This document shows, piece by piece, positions 35,351 through 43,204 of a stretch of 64,000 nt of DNA (its first letter is position 1; every line of letters starts with the position of its first letter). The translations under genes were made by a program, and so were the position numbers. The notes beneath the pieces are model-generated. The model was not told the origin of the DNA, did no database searches, and worked only from the letters and a program-made list of their open reading frames with translations. The DNA is from Micromonospora carbonacea (GTDB lineage: Bacteria > Actinomycetota > Actinomycetes > Mycobacteriales > Micromonosporaceae), in NCBI RefSeq assembly GCF_014205165.1, contig NZ_JACHMZ010000001.1, forward strand, positions 1,400,001-1,464,000, given 5' to 3'.

Positions 35351-36982
35351 GTGCCGGTGGCCGTCGTCGCCCGCTGGGCGGGACTGCTCGGTGCCGCCCT
35401 GCTCGCCGTCGCCGGCTGGCTGGGCGGGGCGCTGCCCGACCTGACCGGCGGCACGCCCGCCCAGGTGTGGCGGGGCCCGCACGGTCCGGCGGTGCTGGGC
35501 TGCTGGCTGGCCGGCACCGCGCTGATGGTCGGGGCGTGGTGGGCGCTGCGCGACGGCGCACCGTCGGGCCGGTGGGCGTACGCGACCGCCGGGCTCTGGC
35601 TGCTGCCGCTGCTGGCGACGCCGCCGCTGGGCAGCCGCGACGTCTATTCGTACGCCTGCCAGGGCTGGTCGTACGCGCACGGGCGCGATCCGTACCGGTT
35701 GGGGGTGGCGGCGGCCGGCTGCCCGTGGCTGGACTCGGTCGCCCCGATCTGGCGGGACACCCCCGCGCCGTACGGGCCGCTGTTCGTACTGCTCGCCGCG
35801 TTCGCGGTGACCGTCGGCGGCAGCCTGGTCGGTGCCATCGCCGTCCTGCGGCTGTACGCCGTCGCGGGCGTGCTGCTGGCCGCGTACTGCCTGCCGGGGC
35901 TGGCCCGCGCGGCGGGCGTGCCGCTCCGGCGGGCCGCCTGGCTGGCGCTGGCCGCGCCCCTGGTCGGGGTGCACCTGGTGGCCGGGGCGCACAACGACGC
36001 GGTGGCCCTCGGCCTGCTGCTGGCCGGCCTGCGGGTCCTGCTCCGCCGGCCGGCGAGGTCACCCGCGCCGGCCGGGGCACCGGTGCCGGCCTGGGTCCTG
36101 ATGCCGGCCGGGGGCCTGGCGCCGGCCGGGGGCCTGGCGTCGGGCGGGGTCCTGGTGTCGGCCGGGGTGCTGCTCGGGCTGGCCGTGGCCGTGAAAGCGA
36201 CCGCCGTGGTGGCGCTGCCGTTCGCGGCGCTGGCCGCCGTCGCCGGCCGACCCACCTGGCGGGCGCTGCTGCGCGGCGGGGGCTGGCTGGCCGGCGGCGC
36301 GCTGGCGGCGCTGCTGGCGACCTCCGTGGCGTCCGGGCTGGGCCTGGGCTGGGTCCAGGGGCTGGCCCGCAGCGGCGACTCCGCGCAGTGGACGTCGCCG
36401 CCGACGGCAGTCGGCTTCGTCGTCGACTACGCGGGGGAGTGGGCCGGGCGGCGGCCCGACGCCGTGCCGGTGACCCGGGCCGCCGGCCTGCTGCTGCTCG
36501 CGGCGATGCTGGTAGCCCTGTGGTGCTGGGCGTGGCGGTCGCTGCGCGCGCGCGACGGCGTACCCCACGGGGCGGCTGCCCCGGCGGGGGCCCGGTGCCG
36601 GGTGGCCCTGCTCGGCGCGGGGCTGGCGCTCGCCGCCACTGTCGTCCTCTCGCCGGTCTTCCACCCCTGGTACGCCACCTGGCCGCTGACGCTGCTCGCC
36701 GTCTCGGTGATCCGACCGGCCCGGAACACGTGGTTCGTGCTGCCCAGCGCGGTGGCCGCCGTCCTCACCCTGCCCGACGGCACGAACCTGGCCCGCTCCA
36801 CGAAGGCCCCGGGCGCGATCGTGATGACGGCGCTGCTGGCGGCAGTGGCGGTGCTGGCGGCGGTCCGCGCCACCGGCGGTCGGCGCGGTGGCGGTGGAGG
36901 TGGCGGTGGCGGAGACAGCGGCGTGGGCAACGACGGCGAGATCGGCGGGGACAGGGATGGCAAGGCTCTGCGCGGCCCCTAG
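35351..36982 (+). CDS. Mannosyltransferase-like membrane protein, paralogue of the upstream gene
   Basis: A 543-residue protein that follows the same plan: PLGSRDVYSYACQGWSYAHG, WRDTPAPYGPLFVLLAAF, LVGVHLVAGAHNDAVALGLL, KATAVVALPFAALAAV, VFHPWYATWPLTLLAV and LPDGTNLARSTKAPGAIVMT. A Pro/Ala/Gly insert around residues 240-275 contains near-tandem PAGGLAPAGGLASGG units, and the C-terminus is a poly-Gly linker (GGGGGGGGGDSG). The upstream gene ends 9 bp before, so the pair looks like a tandem duplication with divergence. MptA/MptB-like roles in lipomannan synthesis are an inference. Confidence 0.82.
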   Translation: MPVAVVARWAGLLGAALLAVAGWLGGALPDLTGGTPAQVWRGPHGPAVLGCWLAGTALMVGAWWALRDGAPSGRWAYATAGLWLLPLLATPPLGSRDVYSYACQGWSYAHGRDPYRLGVAAAGCPWLDSVAPIWRDTPAPYGPLFVLLAAFAVTVGGSLVGAIAVLRLYAVAGVLLAAYCLPGLARAAGVPLRRAAWLALAAPLVGVHLVAGAHNDAVALGLLLAGLRVLLRRPARSPAPAGAPVPAWVLMPAGGLAPAGGLASGGVLVSAGVLLGLAVAVKATAVVALPFAALAAVAGRPTWRALLRGGGWLAGGALAALLATSVASGLGLGWVQGLARSGDSAQWTSPPTAVGFVVDYAGEWAGRRPDAVPVTRAAGLLLLAAMLVALWCWAWRSLRARDGVPHGAAAPAGARCRVALLGAGLALAATVVLSPVFHPWYATWPLTLLAVSVIRPARNTWFVLPSAVAAVLTLPDGTNLARSTKAPGAIVMTALLAAVAVLAAVRATGGRRGGGGGGGGGDSGVGNDGEIGGDRDGKALRGP

Positions 36983-37086
36983 GGAGCTGAGTCATCGGCG
37001 ACATCACGGTTTCGGACGGGCTCGGACGTCACGACGTCGGGTGGCCCCGGGGCCGGCTGATGTCGTAAACGACTCAGCTCCCTAGG
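36978..37086. repeat. 109-bp interrupted inverted repeat with CCTAGG ends
   Basis: The terminal 16-nt arms CCTAGGGAGCTGAGTC (36978-36993) and GACTCAGCTCCCTAGG (37071-37086) are perfect. After a symmetrical 5-nt internal loop the stem continues with CGACATCA (36999-37006) / TGATGTCG (37058-37065). The left arm covers the stop codon of the upstream gene. It may be a terminator or a small non-autonomous element; see findings. Confidence 0.7.
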
Positions 37087-37206
37087 CGGTCTCAGCCCCT
37101 GTGCCACCTGGAGTTCCCCCGGCGATCGGTTGCCGTGCCCCTGCCCACCTGCTCTGCCCGCCTACGCGCCTGTCCACCCCCGCCCGTCCCGCAAGCAGAC
37201 GCGAAG

Positions 37207-37247
37207 CGGCCGGGCCGGCTCCGCGTGCGGCGGAACCGGCCCGGCCG
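37207..37247 (-). terminator. Terminator hairpin of glnA
   Basis: Arms 37207-37223 and 37231-37247 (CGGCCGGGCCGGCTCCG and a near-perfect complement, one mismatch) with a 7-nt loop, 46 bp past the glnA1 stop. Confidence 0.75.
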
Positions 37248-37292
37248 GTGTTGCAGGAGGTGCCGGCCCGGAGGCTCAGCAGTCCGCAGTGC

Positions 37293-38717
37293 TCAGCAGT
37301 CGAAGTACATCGCGAACTCGTGCGGGGTCGGGCGCAGGCGCACCGGGTCGACCTCGTTGGCCCGCTTCCACTCCACCCAGGTGGAGATCAGGTCCGGCGT
37401 GAAGACGCCGCCGTCGAGCAGGTAGTCGTGGTCGGCCTCGAGGGCGTCGAGCACCTCGGGCAGCGAGCCCGGAACCTGCTTGACCGAGCCCCACTCCTCC
37501 GGCGGCAGGTCGTACAGGTCCTTGTCGATCGGCGCCGGCGGCTCGATCTTGCTCTTGATGCCGTCGAGGCCGGCCATCATCATCGCCGAGAAGGCGAGGT
37601 ACGGGTTGCTCGACGGGTCCGGCACGCGGAACTCGACGCGCTTGGCCTTCGCGTTGCTGCCCGTCACCGGGATGCGGGTGCAGGCGGAGCGGTTGCGCTG
37701 CGAGTAGACCAGGTTCACCGGGGCCTCGTAGCCGGGCACCAGGCGACGGTACGAGTTGACCGTCGGGTTGGTGAACGCCAGCAGCGACGGGGCGTGGTGC
37801 AGCAGGCCACCGATGTACCAGCGGGCGGTGTCCGACAGGCCGGCGTAGCCGGTCTCGTCGTAGAACAGCGGCTCGCCGTTCAGCCACAGGCTCTGGTGGG
37901 TGTGCATGCCCGAGCCGTTGTCGCCGAAGAGCGGCTTCGGCATGAACGTGGCGGTCTTGCCGTTGGCCCAGGCCTCGTTCTTGATCAGGTACTTGAAGAG
38001 CTGGAGCTGATCGGCCGAGTGCAGCAGGGTGGAGAACTTGTAGTTGATCTCCGACTGACCGGCGGTGCCGACCTCGTGGTGCGAGCGCTCCACGGTGAAG
38101 CCGGCGTCGACCAGGCGGCGGACCATGCCGTCGCGCAGGTCGGCGTAGTGGTCGACCGGCGGCACCGGGAAGTACCCGCCCTTGTACGCGGTCTTGTAGC
38201 CGCGGTTGCCGCCCGGCTCCTCGCGGCCCGTGTTCCAGGCGCCCTCGATCGAGTCGATGTAGTAGAACGACTGGTGGGCCGAGGTCTCGTGGCGGATCGA
38301 GTCGAAGATGTAGAACTCCGCCTCGGCGCCGAAGTACGCGGTGTCGGCGATGCCGCTCGCGGCGAGGTACGCCTCGGCCTTCTTCGCCACGTTCCGCGGG
38401 TCCCGGGAGTAGGCCTCACGGGTGAACGGGTCGTGGATGAAGAAGTTGAGCGCGAGGGTCTTCTGCGCGCGGAAGGGGTCGATGAAGGCGCTCGCGACGT
38501 CCGGGAGCAGGAGCATGTCCGACTCGTGGATCGCCTGGAAGCCGCGGATCGACGATCCGTCGAAGGCGAGACCGTCGTTGAAGACGCTGTCGTCGAAGGA
38601 CTCCACCGGCAGGTTGAAGTGCTGCATCACGCCGGGCAGGTCACAGAAACGTACGTCGACGAACTTCACGTCCTCGTTCTTGAGGTATCGCAGCAGTTCC
38701 TCGGGATTGGCGAACAC
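37293..38717 (-). CDS. glnA: Type I glutamine synthetase GlnA1
   Basis: A 474-residue dodecameric-type enzyme that makes glutamine from glutamate, ammonia and ATP. Signatures: [76 protein letters not shown] and [20 protein letters not shown]. Near residue 402, [11 protein letters not shown] holds the tyrosine adenylylated by GlnE. The GTG at 38717 has AGGAGG 4 nt upstream and gives the usual length of 474. A GlnR-like box lies about 80 bp upstream. It is convergent with the membrane-protein operon. Confidence 0.97.
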   Translation of the reverse strand: MFANPEELLRYLKNEDVKFVDVRFCDLPGVMQHFNLPVESFDDSVFNDGLAFDGSSIRGFQAIHESDMLLLPDVASAFIDPFRAQKTLALNFFIHDPFTREAYSRDPRNVAKKAEAYLAASGIADTAYFGAEAEFYIFDSIRHETSAHQSFYYIDSIEGAWNTGREEPGGNRGYKTAYKGGYFPVPPVDHYADLRDGMVRRLVDAGFTVERSHHEVGTAGQSEINYKFSTLLHSADQLQLFKYLIKNEAWANGKTATFMPKPLFGDNGSGMHTHQSLWLNGEPLFYDETGYAGLSDTARWYIGGLLHHAPSLLAFTNPTVNSYRRLVPGYEAPVNLVYSQRNRSACTRIPVTGSNAKAKRVEFRVPDPSSNPYLAFSAMMMAGLDGIKSKIEPPAPIDKDLYDLPPEEWGSVKQVPGSLPEVLDALEADHDYLLDGGVFTPDLISTWVEWKRANEVDPVRLRPTPHEFAMYFDC

Positions 38718-38795
38718 ACGTCCTCCTGGCACGTCCACGGGTGGCTGGCTGGTGGCGACGCTATGGCCGTGCGGTTGCCCGGCCGTATCTGCTGT

Positions 38796-38811
38796 GTTTC
38801 TGTCGTGTTAC
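38796..38811 (-). promoter_or_regulatory. Putative GlnR box upstream of glnA
   Basis: On the minus strand GTAAC-ACGACA-GAAAC matches the GlnR a-site/b-site pattern gTnAC-n6-GaAAC exactly. It lies about 80-95 bp upstream of the glnA start. A second box at the usual spacing was not clear. Confidence 0.6.
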
Positions 38812-38969
38812 GTCGCTCGCGCTGCGTCATAAGCGCCGGTCAGTCGCCGTCGGGTGACCGTTCGGACGATACCCGGCGCGGCAGTTTGCCGCAGATCAAC
38901 GCCTTTTGTCTGGTTGGGCGGCGGGTGTGCTTCCGGCCACGTTCGGGCCCTTGACTACCCTTGGCGGTC

Positions 38970-39368
38970 GTGACCATGCCGCAGCCCCCCGCGCCGCCCG
39001 CCGCCGACCCCGCGTTCGCGCCGCCCACGCTGGGCCGCCGGTTCGGCGCACTGGTGATCGACTGGGTGCTCTGCCTGCTGGTGTCCAACTTCTTCGCCGA
39101 CCCGGTCCGCGACGGCTGGGCCCCCGTCGCGGTGCTGATCGTCGAGTACGGCTTCTTCCTCGGCCTGTTCGCGCAGACCCCCGGCATGTACGTCACCCGG
39201 ATCCGCTGCCTCTCCTGGGCCGACGGCGGCCGGATCGGCCTGGCCAGGGCGCTGCTGCGCGGCCTCCTGCTCGCCCTGGTCGTCCCGGCCCTGATCATGG
39301 ACGAGCACCGCCGCGGCCTGCACGACCGCCTCACCGGTTCGGTGATCGTCGCCGCGCCGCGCGGGTAG
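38970..39368 (+). CDS. RDD-family membrane protein
   Basis: A 132-residue protein. After a Pro-rich N-terminus, TLGRRFGALVIDWVLCLLVS is the RDD motif region (R, then D), followed by two further hydrophobic segments and LHDRLTGSVIV at the end. GTG 38970 follows TACCCT (38956-38961) by 8 nt, so the message is probably leaderless. The role of the family is unknown; neighbours (DUF4191, lipA, lipB) match the common actinobacterial order. It ends 4 bp from the convergent DUF4191 gene. Confidence 0.88.
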   Translation: MTMPQPPAPPAADPAFAPPTLGRRFGALVIDWVLCLLVSNFFADPVRDGWAPVAVLIVEYGFFLGLFAQTPGMYVTRIRCLSWADGGRIGLARALLRGLLLALVVPALIMDEHRRGLHDRLTGSVIVAAPRG

Positions 39369-39372
39369 GGCG

Positions 39373-40062
39373 TCAGCGGCCCCGGGTCTGCCGGAACGCG
39401 CCACGCGGCGGGCGCATGTTCTTCGGGATCGCGCCCTTGGGCATCTGCGGCCGGGCGGTGAGCGCCTTGAGCCGCCTGTCGAGGGCGTTGACGTCCTTGC
39501 CGCTGAGGGCGCGCGGCAGCCGCATCAGCGTCATCCGCAGCTTGCGGATCGGCAGCTCACCCTCCTCCTGGCCGATCACGTAGTCGTGCAGCGGCGCGGA
39601 GCCGATCACCTTGGCCAGCCGCCGCTTCTCCTGCCCCAGCAGGCCGCGGACGCGCTGCGGGTTCCCCTCGGCCAGCAGGATCACGCCGGGACGGCCGATC
39701 ACCAGGTGCACCATGTCCATCTGCGTGGTCGCGCTGACCGCCGGGGACACCCGCCAGTCGCCGCGCATGCTCTCCATGATCTGCGCCGCCGCGCCGGGCT
39801 GCCCCTCGGCGGCGTTCATCATCGCCGCGTTCGACCGCAGGTTGAGCACGATCAGCAGCGCGAGCAGGGCGAGCAGGATGCCCAGCGGCAGCCACAGCCA
39901 ACCCCAGAGGAGCACCGCGACCACGGTCAGCGCGAGCGGGATCAGCACCGCGCCGGCGGCCAGCGGAGCGAACCACCTGTCCTGCTTGGCGGTGAACGTG
40001 AACACCATCCCGATCTGCTTCAGCCGCTGGCCGAACGAGACCTTCTCCTGGGGCTTAGCCAT
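39373..40062 (-). CDS. DUF4191-family membrane protein
   Basis: A 229-residue protein with two adjacent membrane helices (PLAAGAVLIPLALTVVAVLL and LWLPLGILLALLALLIVLNL) and a long cytoplasmic C-terminal domain rich in basic residues. It matches the DUF4191 proteins located next to lipA/RDD genes across actinobacteria. TAGACT (40070-40075) precedes ATG by 7 nt, a leaderless layout. Function unknown. Confidence 0.88.
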   Translation of the reverse strand: MAKPQEKVSFGQRLKQIGMVFTFTAKQDRWFAPLAAGAVLIPLALTVVAVLLWGWLWLPLGILLALLALLIVLNLRSNAAMMNAAEGQPGAAAQIMESMRGDWRVSPAVSATTQMDMVHLVIGRPGVILLAEGNPQRVRGLLGQEKRRLAKVIGSAPLHDYVIGQEEGELPIRKLRMTLMRLPRALSGKDVNALDRRLKALTARPQMPKGAIPKNMRPPRGAFRQTRGR

Positions 40063-40069
40063 GTCGCAG

Positions 40070-40075
40070 AGTCTA
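40070..40075 (-). promoter_or_regulatory. -10 element TAGACT of the DUF4191 gene
   Basis: TAGACT on the minus strand followed by 7 nt and ATG 40062, consistent with leaderless transcription. Confidence 0.55.
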
Positions 40076-40113
40076 GGTGGTCGCCGCCCACCCCGTTGAT
40101 CCGCGCCCGCCAG

Positions 40114-41604
40114 TCACGGGCGGCGGGGCAGCACCGGGGCGGCCCGGCCCGTGCCGTGCCGTCCGTCGGCCGAGGCGGAGGACGACGACGCGTCCGCCTG
40201 CTCGTGGTATTCCTCCTCGACGTTGACCTCCCACACGTCGTGGCCGGCGTCGTCGAGGATGTTCTCCACGGTCAGCATCGCCGTGAGCATCGAGTGGTCC
40301 TGGTTGTTGTAGCGGTGCATGCCGTTGCGGCCCACCGGGTGCACGTTCGGCAGCGCCTCGGCGAGCCAGTCGCGCATGATCTCGACGGCCTGCTCGTAGC
40401 CGGAGTCGTACACCGGGTACGCCTTCGGCATCCGCACCACGTAACCGGCCGAGACCGCCCCGGGACGGACCAGCCCGAGCGCCTCCAGCTCGGCCGTGCC
40501 CCGGGCGATCAGGTCGTCGTCGGCCGACTCCCACAGGTCGTCGCCTTCGTCGACGAAGTATTCCAGCCCGAGGCAGGTGAACCCGTCCCGCACCAGGAAC
40601 GGCGACCAGGAGCCGAAGTTCTGGATCCGGCCCACCCGTACCCCCGGGGTGTGCACGTAGATCCAGTTGTCGGGGAAGCCGGCGTCGGCCGGCACGACCA
40701 GCGCCACGGTGAGGAAGTCGCGGTGCCGCAGCGCGTCGGCGGCGGCCAGCACCGGCGGCGGCGCGGGCGGGTCCACGGCCCGCACCAGCTCCGGCAGCGG
40801 CATGCTGGAGATCACGTGGTCGGCCTCGATGCGGCGCTCGCCGTCCGGCCCCGCCACGGTCACCGCGACCGCCCGGCCGTCGGCCCGGTGCACCCGCGCC
40901 ACCGACGTGCCCATCGTCACCGTGCCGCCGGCCTTCGTGACCAGCTCGGCGCAGCGCTCCCACATCATCCCCGGGCCGAGCTTCGGATACTGGAACTCCT
41001 CGATCAGGCTGGTGATGTCGGCGCGGGCCCGGCGGGGCAGCAGCGCGTTGCGCACCGCGCCGGCCAGCGAGAGGTTGCGGATCCGCTGGGCCGCCCAGTC
41101 CGCCTGCAGCTCCGTGGCCGGGAAACCCCAGACCTTCTCGGTGTACGTCTTGAAGAACATCCGGTACAGCCGCGTGCCGAAGCGGGCCGACACCCAGCCC
41201 TCGAAGTGGCTCTGGTCCGCCGGTGGCCGCAGCCGCGCCCACACGTACGACCCGACGCAGCGCACCGCCTCGACGATGCCCAGGTTGCCCAGCGCGTTGC
41301 CGGCCCGCAGCGGGTAGTCGAACAGCTTGCCCCGGTAGTGGATCCGGCTCATCCGGGGGCGCAGCAGGAAGTCGCCGTCGGGCAGCACCTCGTGCCAGAA
41401 CTCCTCGACCCGGGCGACCTTGGTGAAGAACCGGTGCCCGCCGATGTCGAACCGCCACCCGTCCCGCTCGACGGTGCGGCTGATCCCGCCCACGACGTCG
41501 TCAGCCTCCACCACCTCCGCGGGGGCGTTGCGTCGAGTCAGCTCGTACGCGGCGGTGAGGCCGGCGGGACCGGCGCCGATGATGACGGTGTGCGGCAGGG
41601 GCAT
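40114..41604 (-). CDS. FAD-dependent protoporphyrinogen-oxidase/UDP-galactopyranose-mutase-like protein
   Basis: A 496-residue flavoprotein. The FAD motif is TVIIGAGPAGLTAAYELTRR (about 5-24), then EADDVVGGISRTVERDGWRF and DIGGHRFFTKVARVEEFWHE, the pattern of amine-oxidase/UGM-type NAD(P)/FAD enzymes; ISSMPLPELV and NWIYVHTPGVRVGRIQNFGS follow. It may reshape a nucleotide sugar or act on a lipid or carotenoid. The tail (ADASSSSASADGRHG) is low complexity. ATG 41604 fits the conserved N-terminus; ATG 41622 is an alternative. Its function here is open. Confidence 0.85.
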   Translation of the reverse strand: MPLPHTVIIGAGPAGLTAAYELTRRNAPAEVVEADDVVGGISRTVERDGWRFDIGGHRFFTKVARVEEFWHEVLPDGDFLLRPRMSRIHYRGKLFDYPLRAGNALGNLGIVEAVRCVGSYVWARLRPPADQSHFEGWVSARFGTRLYRMFFKTYTEKVWGFPATELQADWAAQRIRNLSLAGAVRNALLPRRARADITSLIEEFQYPKLGPGMMWERCAELVTKAGGTVTMGTSVARVHRADGRAVAVTVAGPDGERRIEADHVISSMPLPELVRAVDPPAPPPVLAAADALRHRDFLTVALVVPADAGFPDNWIYVHTPGVRVGRIQNFGSWSPFLVRDGFTCLGLEYFVDEGDDLWESADDDLIARGTAELEALGLVRPGAVSAGYVVRMPKAYPVYDSGYEQAVEIMRDWLAEALPNVHPVGRNGMHRYNNQDHSMLTAMLTVENILDDAGHDVWEVNVEEEYHEQADASSSSASADGRHGTGRAAPVLPRRP

Positions 41605-41701
41605 GACTAAATTCACCACCATCGACGTATCGATGGCAATAGCCGCCCCGTTTGTTGGGACATCATCCGAACAGGTGGATCTAGGGCGCCCGGGGCGTCG
41701 C

Positions 41702-42712
41702 TCAGGCGCGGACGGCCTCGCGGGCGTCGAGGGCCTGCCGGTAGAGCCGGCCCGCCCGGTACGACGAGCGCACCAGCGGCCCGCTCATCACCCCGGCGAA
41801 GCCGATCTCCTCGGCCTCCTCGCGCAGCTCCACGAACTCCTCCGGCTTCACCCACCGGGTCACCGGGTGGTGCCGGGGCGACGGGCGCAGGTACTGCGTG
41901 ATGGTGATCAGCTCGCAGCCGGCGTCGTGCAGGTCCCGCAGCGCCTGCGACACCTCGGCCCGCTCCTCGCCCATGCCGAGGATCAGGTTGCTCTTGGTCA
42001 CCAGCCCGTCGGCGCGGGCCTGCCGGATCACGTCGAGCGACCGCTCGTAGCGGAACGCCGGCCGGATCCGCTTGAAGATCCTCGGCACCGTCTCGACGTT
42101 GTGCGCCAGCACCTCCGGCCGGGAGCCGAACACCTCGGCGAGCTGCTCCGGGACGGCGTTGAAGTCGGGGATCAGCAGCTCGACCCCGCAGCCCGGCTGG
42201 AGGGCGTGGATCTGGCGGACCGTCTCCGCGTACAGCCAGGCCCCGCCGTCGGGCAGGTCGTCGCGGGCGACGCCGGTGATCGTGGCGTACCGCAGGCCCA
42301 TCGACACGACCGACTCGGCGACCCGGCGCGGCTCGTCGGCGTCGAACTCGGCCGGCTTGCCCGTGTCGATCTGGCAGAAGTCACAGCGCCGGGTGCACTG
42401 GTCGCCGCCGATGAGGAACGTGGCCTCCCGGTCCTCCCAGCACTCGTAGATGTTGGGGCAGCCGGCCTCCTGGCAGACCGTGTGCAGCCCCTCGCGCGAG
42501 ACGAGCCCGCGCAGCTGGGTGTACTCCGGCCCCATCTTGGCCTTCACCTTGATCCACGGCGGTTTGCGCTCGATCGGCGTCTCGGCGTTGCGCGCCTCGA
42601 TGCGCAGCAGGCGTCGCCCCTCGGGGGCGACCGTCGCGGTACGCGAGGCGGGGCTGGTCGTCGGCTGCTCGGTCGTCGTCGGCGTCGTCGACGCGGCGTG
42701 CTCGATCGTCAC
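41702..42712 (-). CDS. lipA: Lipoyl synthase
   Basis: A 336-residue radical-SAM enzyme that inserts two sulfurs into octanoyl-E2 or H protein. Both iron-sulfur clusters are visible: the auxiliary cluster [12 protein letters not shown] and the radical-[11 protein letters not shown] (Cx3Cx2C). RSSYRAG near the C-terminus is the conserved serine motif. GTG 42712 follows TACGCT (42720-42725) by 7 nt, so it is likely leaderless; the frame extending to 42808 is not supported. lipB lies about 2 kb away rather than in the same operon. Confidence 0.96.
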   Translation of the reverse strand: MTIEHAASTTPTTTEQPTTSPASRTATVAPEGRRLLRIEARNAETPIERKPPWIKVKAKMGPEYTQLRGLVSREGLHTVCQEAGCPNIYECWEDREATFLIGGDQCTRRCDFCQIDTGKPAEFDADEPRRVAESVVSMGLRYATITGVARDDLPDGGAWLYAETVRQIHALQPGCGVELLIPDFNAVPEQLAEVFGSRPEVLAHNVETVPRIFKRIRPAFRYERSLDVIRQARADGLVTKSNLILGMGEERAEVSQALRDLHDAGCELITITQYLRPSPRHHPVTRWVKPEEFVELREEAEEIGFAGVMSGPLVRSSYRAGRLYRQALDAREAVRA

Positions 42713-42719
42713 AAAACCG

Positions 42720-42725
42720 AGCGTA
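42720..42725 (-). promoter_or_regulatory. -10 element TACGCT of lipA
   Basis: TACGCT on the minus strand, 7 nt before GTG 42712. Confidence 0.55.
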
Positions 42726-42804
42726 CGCCCGACGGCAGCCGTCGATGAACGGGACGCGACGCCCGTCACCTCCCGTTCCCTGTGACCCCGCCCACCGTGA
42801 CCGT

Positions 42805-42860
42805 GCAAGGAAGGGCCCCTTGTTAACGCTTCCTGTAGAGGAAGGGCCCCCTCCTAACCA
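42805..42860. repeat. Dispersed palindromic repeat, copy B
   Basis: GCAAGGAAGGGCCCCTTGTT (42805-42824), then AACGCTTCCTGTAG and AGGAAGGGCCCCCTCCTAAC. The 5' half matches copies A and C almost exactly; the 3' half has diverged to AGGAAGGGCCCCCTCCT. It stands between divergent lipA and the aspS leader. Confidence 0.85.
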
Positions 42861-42920
42861 CCACCCGGCGGCGGCGAAAACCGCTTCCCCCCGCGCCGCC
42901 GGGCCGGTAGCTTGCGGCGC

Positions 42921-43197
42921 AGAGCTGCGACGGAGCCGAGTAGCGCGCCGCCCCGCCAGTCCAGAGAGCCGCCGAACGCTGCGAGGCGGTCTGGCGACGG
43001 CGCGCGAAGACCCTCCCGAGCTGCGGGAAGAACGGCGCGCTGTCCTCCGACACCGCGCCCAGTAGAACCCGCCCGGCTGGCCCCGGTCACCAGGCGACGA
43101 ACGAGGCCCCGCACGCGGGGGCGAAGGTGTGGTGGCACCGCGAGGACCCGCTCGCCCACACCTCCCGGGGATCGCGTTGCGATTCGATCGAGGAGGT
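42921..43197 (+). promoter_or_regulatory. T-box leader (translational type, putative Asp specifier)
   Basis: Stem I: AGTA (42939-42942), GCGCGCC (42943-42949), CGCCAG (42954-42959), the AG-bulge-like AGAGAG (42963-42968), apical GCTGCGA (42978-42984), then CTGGCG (42991-42996), GGCGCGC (42999-43005), GAA and GAC (43009-43011), the putative specifier. The T-box TGGCACCGCG is at 43133-43142 inside the helix GGTGTGG (43126-43132) / CCACACC (43156-43162). ACCTCC (43160-43165) can instead pair with the Shine-Dalgarno GGAGGT (43192-43197). Pairing of uncharged tRNA would free the ribosome binding site. Confidence 0.78.
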
Positions 43198-43204
43198 AAC
43201 CGCC

